Source: Anaerolineae bacterium
GTDB taxonomy: Bacteria > Chloroflexota > Anaerolineae > Promineifilales > Promineifilaceae
NCBI GenBank assembly: GCA_023384355.1
Contig: JAHDWL010000001.1
Span: forward strand, 62,001-126,000
Direction of reading: 5' to 3'
DNA: 64,000 bases
Shown here piece by piece: positions 55,565-63,213 of this stretch (position 1 is the stretch's first letter; each line of letters opens with the position of its first letter). The translations under genes and the position numbers were made by a program. The notes beneath the pieces were generated by a model, which was not told the origin of the DNA, searched no databases, and was given only the letters and a program-made list of their open reading frames with translations.

Positions 55565-57379
55565 TTAGATGTCGGATTGGGCGAGCGCGACGCCCGGCGA
55601 GACGGATGCTCCGGTGTCACTGAGCCGGGTGCCCTCCCAGGTGCAATTACGGCAACGATAGCGATAGGCGGGAATGCCAAAGAAATGGAGTATGCGGTCG
55701 CTGCTGCGCCGCGATATGCGTATCAGCTCATGATGGCCGCAATTGGGGCAGCCGGATTCCAATTGGATCCGGCTGTTGTTCAGGATCGCCAGTCGCAGAA
55801 GCATTGCCAACAAGGTCAGGATAGCGAGGCCACCCAGAATGTAACTTAATCTCAGATGTCCATTGCCGTAAGCCAGAGAAGTGTACAGCGGCGACATGTC
55901 ATAGAGAACGGAAGCCCGGCCCCGGTCGGTGTCGATCAGAAAAACGACGTATTCATCAGTACTGTCAGTCTGAAAGGCGAACGGGATTGGCGCCGTGGCG
56001 CGGCCGTAGGCATCGATTGCTTGCCCCTCACTTCCCGATATGATGTAGGCCTCATAAGTGCCGGGGTGGGCGATGCGCCTGATCTGCTGGTAGAGTCCCA
56101 TGTTAATCTGCTGTAATTGACTGGTTTGGTCGTCGGGGTCCCACTCCTGGAAGTTGCCCAGAACCCGGAAATCGCCGGCGCCGTCATCGGCGCTGACGAC
56201 GAACGATATGGGAAAGAAAAGCGGATCAGAGCGCTCGTTGCTGTCGAAGTTGAATGTGACCGCCTGGTCAGGTGTGGTGGTGGTGACCCAGGCCGGCGCT
56301 TGAGGATAGATGTGTTCCGGGTTCTTGCAGTCTATTACCTGCCAATTGTAGGTGCCTGGGGTGGCGATGACGTGCTCAAGCGAGAAAACGCCGTCCTCTA
56401 CCAGGAAATCTCCGCCTTCACCGCTGTCAACAAGTCGCAACGATTCGGTATCTCCCAAAAAATCTCCTGACAGACACCACTCTCCACTGCCGGTTGCCGG
56501 CGATGGGTTGTCGGGAGATGACACCGGGCGGGCCAGCGAAGCGGATCCCAGGGCCAGCCGTGCGAACGGATTGACAAAATAGACGAGTGCTGCCACGCCA
56601 AGGAGGATCAAACTGACAATAAACAGCGCGGGTGTCAGGCGGTCGCGCCGTCGCTTCTTTTTTGGTTTCTTGGCTTTAACGTGTTTACCTGGAATGGCAG
56701 GATCGGTGGCAATTACAGGCGGCACAGTTTCTGTTTCCGATTCCGATTCAATCAATTCTTCGGCTTCCACGCTTGTTTCTTCAACAATATCGTCGACAAT
56801 AAAATCATCGACGACCGACTCTGCCGCAGGCGTCATGTCTGACGAGGATGGCGTAGTGGTCAATTTCGTCTCCTCGGCTTTGGCATCATGACTGGTTATC
56901 GCCTTTATCCAATCCGCCGGCTCCGTCTGTTGTGATGACTCCCCCACGATTTCAGGAGAAATGGACTGTGCGACGTCGATGGTGTTGTTTACCGGCAATT
57001 CAACCGCCGGCTCACTTGAAACCTCGGCAAGTGTGACTTCAATCGGCTCCTGCGAAGGTGGCTCTTCCTCGGCGCGGGTTTCCTGGGTCATTGCTGGATC
57101 GAATGCTTCCGGGACAGGCTCGCCTGTTTCTTCGTAGAAACGTTGCAAAGAATTCTGGAGCGCTTCAATCTCGTCCGGCGTCAAATCGCCTTTATTCTGG
57201 CTCAGAGACTCGGGGAGCATTTCCGGCGACAGAGGGCCGGTTTCCAGCCAGTTGGGCTTGAAGTCAGCAGATTCGATGAAGCCGGCGGATTTTCGTTTTT
57301 TCGGCTTCCCGCTGCCGTCGACCGGCTGAGTCGATTTATCAGGGTCGTTTTTCTTCGATGACGATGACGTTGTACTCAT
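55565..57379 (-). CDS. Two-helix membrane protein with Ig-like domains and C-terminal zinc ribbon
   Basis: 604 residues from the ATG at 57379, which has AGGAAA upstream. Residues 1-235 are acidic and disordered in character, ending in a Lys/Arg-rich stretch. One helix follows (LTPALFIVSLILLGVAALVYF, about 248-268). The extracytoplasmic part has two beta-rich domains (about 300-385 and 395-490) with Trp/Gly patterns like CBM48 or pullulanase-associated domains (GEWCLSGDFLG, TYNWQVIDC, VLGNFQEWD). A second helix (about 511-533) leads back inside, to a zinc ribbon with CPNC (544-547) and CRNC (576-579). The family is not recognised. Confidence 0.75.
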   Translation of the reverse strand: MSTTSSSSKKNDPDKSTQPVDGSGKPKKRKSAGFIESADFKPNWLETGPLSPEMLPESLSQNKGDLTPDEIEALQNSLQRFYEETGEPVPEAFDPAMTQETRAEEEPPSQEPIEVTLAEVSSEPAVELPVNNTIDVAQSISPEIVGESSQQTEPADWIKAITSHDAKAEETKLTTTPSSSDMTPAAESVVDDFIVDDIVEETSVEAEELIESESETETVPPVIATDPAIPGKHVKAKKPKKKRRRDRLTPALFIVSLILLGVAALVYFVNPFARLALGSASLARPVSSPDNPSPATGSGEWCLSGDFLGDTESLRLVDSGEGGDFLVEDGVFSLEHVIATPGTYNWQVIDCKNPEHIYPQAPAWVTTTTPDQAVTFNFDSNERSDPLFFPISFVVSADDGAGDFRVLGNFQEWDPDDQTSQLQQINMGLYQQIRRIAHPGTYEAYIISGSEGQAIDAYGRATAPIPFAFQTDSTDEYVVFLIDTDRGRASVLYDMSPLYTSLAYGNGHLRLSYILGGLAILTLLAMLLRLAILNNSRIQLESGCPNCGHHELIRISRRSSDRILHFFGIPAYRYRCRNCTWEGTRLSDTGASVSPGVALAQSDI

Positions 57380-57570
57380 CAATTTGTTTCCTGGTGACTG
57401 TGTCTGACAGGCACACATAATTCCGAGGCATGTTATTACCCCAGCCTAGAAGATATCACCGGATGGCCAAACTCGGATAAACGGGGCGTAAACCTGCTGT
57501 GAATTATACGTGAAGAAAGAAGCCCGTTTGTATGGTCATTCTGCCCAACAAAAATTAGACCCGATGCCCA

Positions 57571-57600
57571 TTGACAACAAAGCCTTCAATTTTGTATTAT
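57571..57600 (+). promoter_or_regulatory. Promoter of the GntR/AGPS/GlpD operon
   Basis: TTGACA (57571-57576) and TATTAT (57595-57600) with 18-nt spacing. The predicted start of transcription is at the left edge of the operator. Confidence 0.75.
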
Positions 57601-57606
57601 AAAATT

Positions 57607-57630
57607 AACTGGTAAGACCACTTACCAGTT
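57607..57630 (+). promoter_or_regulatory. FadR/GntR-type operator
   Basis: Arms AACTGGTAAG and CTTACCAGTT around ACCA, a 24-bp perfect inverted repeat. The inner TGGT-N3-ACCA matches the known FadR/GntR operator core. It covers the start of the transcript and lies 5 nt before the regulator's ATG, so autorepression is expected. Confidence 0.8.
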
Positions 57631-57635
57631 TGGCT

Positions 57636-58340
57636 ATGAACGACTGGAATGCTCCCCTGAGGCCGAGCGAATATGCTGAAGCCATGCTGGTGTCGGCTAT
57701 TCTGGACGGTGATTTCCCGCCCGGGTCCGTGCTGCCCGGCGAACGTACGCTGGCAGCCCGCCTCGGCGTCACACGACCGACGCTGCGCGAGGCGATCCAG
57801 CGCCTCGCGCGTGATGGATGGCTGAATGTGGCCCACGGCAAGCCGACTGAGGTCAATGACTACTGGGTGAAAGGAGGGCTAAACGTTCTGGGCAAGCTGG
57901 TTGAACACCAGACCCATTTGCCGCCGGATTTTATCCCCCAACTGCTGGAGGTGCGATTGCAACTCGCCCCGGCATACACGCGAGCGGCCGTCGCCCGGTT
58001 GCCGCTGGCGGTGGCGAACGTCCTGGCGGCTGTCACTGCCCTTGAGGATACCGCACCGGCTTATGCCCGATTCGACTGGACCTTACACCAGCAGTTGACG
58101 ATCCTTTCGGGCAACCCGATCTACACCCTTATTCTGAACGGTTTCGAGGATTTTTATCAGGACATTGCCCTGCTGTATTTCACGCCGCCGGCGGCACGGA
58201 CATTTTCGGCCGATTATTACGATGAACTCCGCCGGACAGCACTGGCGGCCGACGCTGAAGCGGCCGAATTGCTCACTCGTCGGGTCATGCAGGCCAGCCT
58301 GGACATCTGGCAATCCGGGCAGAAAGCCGGCTTTAATTAA
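57636..58340 (+). CDS. GntR family regulator, FadR-like subfamily
   Basis: 234 residues. N-terminal winged helix (about 8-75): PSEYAEAMLVSAILDGDFPP followed by GSVLPGERTLAARLGVTRPT and LREAIQRLARDGWLNVAHGK. The C-terminal helical domain of about 150 residues is FadR/FadR-like (ALEDTAPAYARFDWTLHQQL, FYQDIALLYF), which binds an acyl-CoA or similar ligand. The TTG at 57630 lies inside the operator, so the ATG at 57636 is the better start. First gene of an operon with the alkyl-DHAP synthase-like and GlpD genes. Confidence 0.9.
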   Translation: MNDWNAPLRPSEYAEAMLVSAILDGDFPPGSVLPGERTLAARLGVTRPTLREAIQRLARDGWLNVAHGKPTEVNDYWVKGGLNVLGKLVEHQTHLPPDFIPQLLEVRLQLAPAYTRAAVARLPLAVANVLAAVTALEDTAPAYARFDWTLHQQLTILSGNPIYTLILNGFEDFYQDIALLYFTPPAARTFSADYYDELRRTALAADAEAAELLTRRVMQASLDIWQSGQKAGFN

Positions 58341-58353
58341 AGGAGGACCTGTT

Positions 58354-59961
58354 ATGCGCCGTTGGAACGGTTGGGGAGATGACACTATCCAATACCCGCT
58401 ATCGGCCCGTGCGCTGGCATTCTTGCGCGAATCTGTGGGAACGGCAACGACGCCGCGCGATGTGACATTGGCCGATGTCCTGGCGACTATTCCGGCTTCC
58501 CGGCTGCCGCGCCTGGAGGGCAGTGAACTCATCCGGGTCAATGAAGAAGATCGCCTCCGCCATGCGCGCGGCCAGAGTTTGCCCGATTGGGTGGCCTTGC
58601 GCAGCGGCCGGATTCCCGCTTTTCCCGACGGGGTTTCCTATCCCGCCGCGCGGGAAGACGTTGCCCGACTGCTGGCCTATGCTGAGAAGGCGGATGTGCG
58701 GGTCATTCCCTACGGCGGTGGCACCAGCGTGGTTGGTCACATCAATCCTCAACCCGGCGACCGACCCGTCCTGACGATCAACATGAGGCGGATGAACAGG
58801 TTTGTTCGTCTCGACACCATCAGCCAACTGGCCACATTCGGCGCGGGAATCTCCGGGCCGGAATTGGAAGCCCAATTGCGCGCCCGTGGACTCACCCTGG
58901 GTCACTTCCCGCAATCCTTTGAATACTCTACGTTAGGTGGTTGGGTGGTCACCCGGTCGAGCGGTCAACAGTCTCTTGGTTACGGCCGGATCGAGAACCT
59001 TTTCGCCGGCGGCACACTGCTGGCTCCGGCCGGCGAGCTGTCCATGCCGCCTTTTCCGGCATCGGCTGCCGGGCCTGACCTGCGCCAGCTTGTGTTGGGT
59101 TCCGAAGGCAGGCTCGGCATCCTGGCAGATGTGACTGTCAGGGTCACGCCGTTGCCGGAGCATGAAGAGTTCCACGCCATATTCTTCCCGGATTTTGCGG
59201 AGGGAGCGGCCGCCGTGCGCCGAATTGTGCAGGCGAGATTGCCCCTCTCCCTGCTGCGGCTCAGCACGCCAATGGAGACGAAGACCACGCTGGCTCTGGC
59301 CGGCCACGAACGGATCATTGGCCTGCTGGAAACGATGTTGGGCATTCGTGGCGTGAGCGAGGGCAAATGCATGTTGCTGTGCGGCTTCACCGGCCGGCCG
59401 GCCGCTATCCGCGACGCCCGGCGCGAAACACTCGATATTGCCGGGGAGCATGGCGGAATCAATGTTGGCCGCCGTTTTGGCGATCAGTGGATCGAAGGCC
59501 GATTCCGCACCCCATATCTGCGCAATTCGCTCTGGGACCTGGGTTACGCCGTTGACACTCTTGAAACGGCGACAACATGGGAACTTGTGCCCGCCATGGT
59601 TGAACGAATTGAAACGGCTCTCCACTCGGCACTGCCCGATGGCGAGCGGGTTCACGTGTTCACCCATCTGTCCCACGTGTACCCGCAGGGGGCGAGCGTC
59701 TATACGACCTATTTGTTCCGGCTGGCGGCCGATCCTGATGTCACCCTGAGCCGATGGGCAGCGATGAAGGAAGCAGCCAGCCAGGCCATTGTGGCCGGAG
59801 GCGGCACTATCAGCCACCAGCATGGCGTCGGCCGGGATCACGCGCCTTACCTGCCGGCCGAGAAGGGGATGTTGGGCATCGCCGCCCTGGAGAGCGCGAT
59901 CGCCGTCTTTGATCCGGATGGGCGAATGAATCCCGGTGTATTGATCGCCGGGGAAGCATGA
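58354..59961 (+). CDS. FAD-binding alkyl-dihydroxyacetone-phosphate synthase-like enzyme
   Basis: 535 residues from the ATG at 58354, with AAGGAGG 7 nt upstream. PCMH-type FAD domain: VIPYGGGTSVVGHI near residue 128, FEYSTLGGWVVTRSSGQQSL and GYGRIENL; C-terminal cap with HLSHVYPQGASVYTTYLFRL and ISHQHGVGRDHAPYL. The HxH/Tyr pattern (FTHLSHVYPQG and SHQHGVGRDH) is that of alkyl-DHAP synthase (AGPS), which makes ether lipids, though related dehydrogenases of glycerol phosphate or D-lactate also have it. It lies between a FadR-like regulator and GlpD, which favours a glycerolipid role. The ether-lipid role is inferred. Confidence 0.8.
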   Translation: MRRWNGWGDDTIQYPLSARALAFLRESVGTATTPRDVTLADVLATIPASRLPRLEGSELIRVNEEDRLRHARGQSLPDWVALRSGRIPAFPDGVSYPAAREDVARLLAYAEKADVRVIPYGGGTSVVGHINPQPGDRPVLTINMRRMNRFVRLDTISQLATFGAGISGPELEAQLRARGLTLGHFPQSFEYSTLGGWVVTRSSGQQSLGYGRIENLFAGGTLLAPAGELSMPPFPASAAGPDLRQLVLGSEGRLGILADVTVRVTPLPEHEEFHAIFFPDFAEGAAAVRRIVQARLPLSLLRLSTPMETKTTLALAGHERIIGLLETMLGIRGVSEGKCMLLCGFTGRPAAIRDARRETLDIAGEHGGINVGRRFGDQWIEGRFRTPYLRNSLWDLGYAVDTLETATTWELVPAMVERIETALHSALPDGERVHVFTHLSHVYPQGASVYTTYLFRLAADPDVTLSRWAAMKEAASQAIVAGGGTISHQHGVGRDHAPYLPAEKGMLGIAALESAIAVFDPDGRMNPGVLIAGEA

Positions 59962-59972
59962 GGTAACAGCGA

Positions 59973-61790
59973 ATGACGACTGAAAACATATGGAATGCCG
60001 CTTGGCGTGAAGAGACCTGGCGTAGCCTGGCCGATTCGGAGTGGGACGTCGTCATCGCCGGTGGGGGTATTACCGGCGCGGGCATCCTGCGCGAGGCGAG
60101 CCGGTTGAACCTTCGAGCGCTGCTGGTCGAGCAACGTGACTATGCCTGGGGCACATCAAGCCGTTCGTCGAAGCTGGTTCACGGTGGCCTGCGTTATCTG
60201 AAAACGGGACAACTGGCTCTGACGCGCGCATCGGTTCAGGGACGCGAGCAACTCCTGGCGGAGGGGCAAGGCCTCATCGATCCCCTTGGTTTTCTTCTGG
60301 CGCAGTATGAGGGCGACGGCGCAACAGCCGGACGTTTGGTATACGGTGCGGGGCTGACAATCTACGATCTGCTCGCCCTTCAATGGAGTCACCGATACTA
60401 TAGCCCACTCGATTTCCAGATGATGGCTCCCTATATTTCACCGACGGGCCTGCGCGGTGGTTTTCATTATCAGGATGCCCAGACCGATGACGCGCGACTG
60501 GTATTGCGCGTGATGCGCGAGGCGGCCGGAGACGGCGGCACGGCGCTGAACTACGTGCGCGCCGAGCAATTGCTCCTCGACGGGGCCGACCGGCCGGTTG
60601 GCTTGCGTCTGCGAGACATTCTCACCGGCAGGAGCGCGGAAGCTCACGCGCGGGTCATTATCAACGCCACCGGCGCCTGGGCTGACAATCTGCGCGTCCA
60701 GGTAGGTGAAGAAGCCCGCATCCGGCCGTTGCGGGGCAGCCATCTGATCTTCCCCGCCTGGCGCTTTCCATTGGCCCAGGCCGTCAGCTTCATGCACCCC
60801 ATCGACGGCCGGCCGGTATTCGCTTTTCCGTGGGAAGGGGTCACATTGGTCGGGACGACAGACGTCGATTGTCCCCCGCCTCTCGAAAATGACCCATGCA
60901 TCACGGGCGACGAGGTGGCCTACCTGATGGCGGCTATCACCGCCCATTTCCCCGCGCTTTCGCTGACTCTGAGCGATGTTGTGGCGACCTTCGCCGGTAT
61001 TCGCCCCGTCATCGGCAGTGGCAAGGCCGACCCTTCCGATGAGTCGCGCGATCACGTCATCTGGCAAGAAAACGGGTTGTTGACAGTTACCGGCGGCAAA
61101 TTGACGACTTTCCGGCAGATTGCGCGTCAGGCGCTGGAGGAGGTGTGCCATGTCATTGATGACCCTGATACGGAAGCGGGGGAATCCAGATTGGCACGAC
61201 TGCACGACGATGCGCCGGTACTACAGGCGGTTGACGCCCATATCGCTGGAATCGAGGCATTACCTGGAGAGGTCGGGCAACGCTTGATAGGCCGTTATGG
61301 TTTGGACGCGCCGGCTTTGCTGGCCGCAGCCGGCGCAGGTGAACTGGAACCTGTGCCCGGCACGCCGGTATTGTGGGCGGAAATCCGCTGGTCAGCTCGT
61401 GCCGAGGCGGTTGTGCATCTGGAAGATCTGCTCTTGCGTCGGGCACGGTTGGGGCTATTACTGCCCCATGGTGGTGTGGACCACCTGGCGCGAATCCGGG
61501 CAATCGTCCAGGCAGAGCTGGGTTGGGATGATACCCGTTGGGCAACGGAAGAGGCCAATTACCGTGAGTTGATCGCCACCGCCTACAGTTTACCCCCGGC
61601 GGATACCATCCCCGATTGGCGAGAGATGTTGGCCAAAACGAAGGTGGATCGTGATGCGGCCGAAATAATCCGCCAAGAGCAGTTCCGGCGAGCACGCCGT
61701 CGGGCTGGGTGGTTGACCCTCGCGCTGGGGGCTATCCTTATTATAGGTTGGTTGCTGAAAAGACGCGGCGTGGAAAAGATCAATGACTGA
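59973..61790 (+). CDS. glpD: FAD-dependent glycerol-3-phosphate dehydrogenase
   Basis: 605 residues. FAD-binding DVVIAGGGITGAGILREASR, then TSSRSSKLVHGGLRYL (GlpD signature), VGTTDVDCPPPLEND and FAGIRPVIGSGKADPSDESR. The C-terminal domain is the DAO_C type up to about residue 540. It is unusual in having a C-terminal membrane helix (GWLTLALGAILIIGWLLKR). It oxidises sn-glycerol 3-phosphate to dihydroxyacetone phosphate with electrons to quinone. It follows the AGPS-like gene by 11 nt and overlaps pyrD by 8 bp. Confidence 0.92.
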   Translation: MTTENIWNAAWREETWRSLADSEWDVVIAGGGITGAGILREASRLNLRALLVEQRDYAWGTSSRSSKLVHGGLRYLKTGQLALTRASVQGREQLLAEGQGLIDPLGFLLAQYEGDGATAGRLVYGAGLTIYDLLALQWSHRYYSPLDFQMMAPYISPTGLRGGFHYQDAQTDDARLVLRVMREAAGDGGTALNYVRAEQLLLDGADRPVGLRLRDILTGRSAEAHARVIINATGAWADNLRVQVGEEARIRPLRGSHLIFPAWRFPLAQAVSFMHPIDGRPVFAFPWEGVTLVGTTDVDCPPPLENDPCITGDEVAYLMAAITAHFPALSLTLSDVVATFAGIRPVIGSGKADPSDESRDHVIWQENGLLTVTGGKLTTFRQIARQALEEVCHVIDDPDTEAGESRLARLHDDAPVLQAVDAHIAGIEALPGEVGQRLIGRYGLDAPALLAAAGAGELEPVPGTPVLWAEIRWSARAEAVVHLEDLLLRRARLGLLLPHGGVDHLARIRAIVQAELGWDDTRWATEEANYRELIATAYSLPPADTIPDWREMLAKTKVDRDAAEIIRQEQFRRARRRAGWLTLALGAILIIGWLLKRRGVEKIND

Positions 61791-62844
61791 AACAGTGTAC
61801 GAGCGAATCTTCTTCCCCTTCCTGAAACGACTCGACGCTGAAACAGCGCATGATCGTACCCTGAACGCCCTGGCGTTGGCCCAATCCAATCCGGCCGGCC
61901 GCGCGATTCTAAGAGAAATCGCCGGAGATATCCCGACGCTGCCGGTTCAGATGGGCACATTACATTTCCCGAACCCCGTCGGCATAGCCGCCGGGTTTGA
62001 CAAGGACGCGCGAGTGGTCGAGGGGTTGGCCTGTCTGGGGTTCGGCCATATTGAGGTCGGCACGCTGACGCCGCGGCCGCAATCCGGCAATCCGCGACCC
62101 CGCGTGTTTCGCCTGTCGTCGGACAAAGCCCTCATCAATCGTATGGGGTTTCCAAACGGTGGGGTAGAGGCCGCGCTTCCGCGTCTGCGTTCCCTCGCCA
62201 GGCGGTCTCGCGACTACGTGCTGGGTGTCAGCGTCGGGAAGCAAAAGGAGACCGCCCTGGAGGACGCAGCGACCGATTACATGGCGGTTATGGACGCGGT
62301 ATACCTCTATACCGATTACCTCGCCGTCAACATCAGCTCACCCAATACACCCGGTTTGCGTGAATTGCAGGGCGGCCGTTACCTGGAAAACCTCTTGCGG
62401 GAGTTGACGGGCGAGAATCAACGTCTGGCCGAGATTCAGGGAATTCCCCCGCGACCACTCCTGGTCAAGATTGCACCGGATCTTTCCCCGACCGAGGTGG
62501 ACGAGATGCTGGCTTCGATTGTCTCTATGAACATCGACGGGGTAATCATTGCTAACACGACGCTTGACCGCACCGGGTTGGACGATCCTCAGCGAGGTGA
62601 GACGGGTGGGCTAAGTGGCCGCCCGCTTCGTGAGCGGTCAACGGCACTCATCGCCTATGTTCATCGGCAAACCGGCGGGAAGCTGCCCATAATTGGCGTG
62701 GGTGGGGTGAGTTCCGCGGAGGATGTCCGCGAGAAGCTGGCCGCCGGCGCGACCGTTGTTCAACTCTACACCGGTCTGATTTATGGCGGGCCGGGGCTTC
62801 CCGGGCGGCTTCTGCGTCAACTGGCCACGCTGGTCGGCGCTTGA
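61783..62844 (+). CDS. pyrD: Dihydroorotate dehydrogenase (class 2, quinone)
   Basis: 353 residues with the class 2 membrane-associating N-terminal helices. Core motifs: NPVGIAAGFDKDARVVEGLA, LGFGHIEVGTLTPRPQSGNP and RPRVFRL, AVNISSPNTPGLRELQ with the catalytic Ser, IANTTLDRTGL, and GLSGRPLRERST. It forms orotate for pyrimidine synthesis and feeds quinone. Its start lies inside glpD, so it is translated from the same mRNA, and the two enzymes share the quinone pool. Confidence 0.95.
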   Translation: MTETVYERIFFPFLKRLDAETAHDRTLNALALAQSNPAGRAILREIAGDIPTLPVQMGTLHFPNPVGIAAGFDKDARVVEGLACLGFGHIEVGTLTPRPQSGNPRPRVFRLSSDKALINRMGFPNGGVEAALPRLRSLARRSRDYVLGVSVGKQKETALEDAATDYMAVMDAVYLYTDYLAVNISSPNTPGLRELQGGRYLENLLRELTGENQRLAEIQGIPPRPLLVKIAPDLSPTEVDEMLASIVSMNIDGVIIANTTLDRTGLDDPQRGETGGLSGRPLRERSTALIAYVHRQTGGKLPIIGVGGVSSAEDVREKLAAGATVVQLYTGLIYGGPGLPGRLLRQLATLVGA

Positions 62845-62910
62845 TCTTCGCCTGTCCCACTTTTACCCCACAATCCTTCATCGCCTGATAGCCGGGAAAT
62901 TCGACTTGGA

Positions 62911-62916
62911 TATAAT
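62911..62916 (+). promoter_or_regulatory. TATAAT box placed for a leaderless transcript
   Basis: Ends 6 nt before the ATG of the acylphosphatase gene at 62923. Confidence 0.5.
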
Positions 62917-62922
62917 CACCTC

Positions 62923-63213
62923 ATGTCATTGAGTGATATTGTCCGCATGGAAGCCACCGTGATGGGGATGGTGCAGGGGGTTTATTTCCGCCAATATACC
63001 CTGCAGGAGGCCAGGCGACTCAACCTGGTGGGGTGGGTTGCCAATCAGCCGGATGGCGCGGTGCGGGTCGTGGCCGAAGGTAATATCGAGGCCCTGAACC
63101 AGTTCCTGGAATATCTCCATAAAGGATCGCCTGCCTCCCATGTCCGCGACGTGGCGGTTAATTGGACCGCCGCCGGTGACGAATTCACCGATTTCAGAGT
63201 TCGTTATTTATGA
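62923..63213 (+). CDS. acyP: Acylphosphatase
   Basis: 96 residues with the catalytic motif VMGMVQGVYFRQYTLQEARR (Arg near residue 23) and GWVANQPDGAVRVVAEG (Asn near residue 41), the hallmark of acylphosphatase. It hydrolyses acyl phosphates such as acetyl phosphate or carbamoyl phosphate. The start has an upstream TATAAT at -7, so a leaderless mRNA is probable. It overlaps the next gene by 4 bp (ATGA). Confidence 0.95.
   Translation: MSLSDIVRMEATVMGMVQGVYFRQYTLQEARRLNLVGWVANQPDGAVRVVAEGNIEALNQFLEYLHKGSPASHVRDVAVNWTAAGDEFTDFRVRYL

Noticed and set aside
58165-58353. Open frame upstream of the AGPS-like gene
   Set aside because: It overlaps the end of the regulator gene in another frame; AAGGAGG points to the ATG at 58354.
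58933-59841. Minus-strand ORF opposite the AGPS-like gene
   Set aside because: Antisense shadow without motifs or ribosome binding site.
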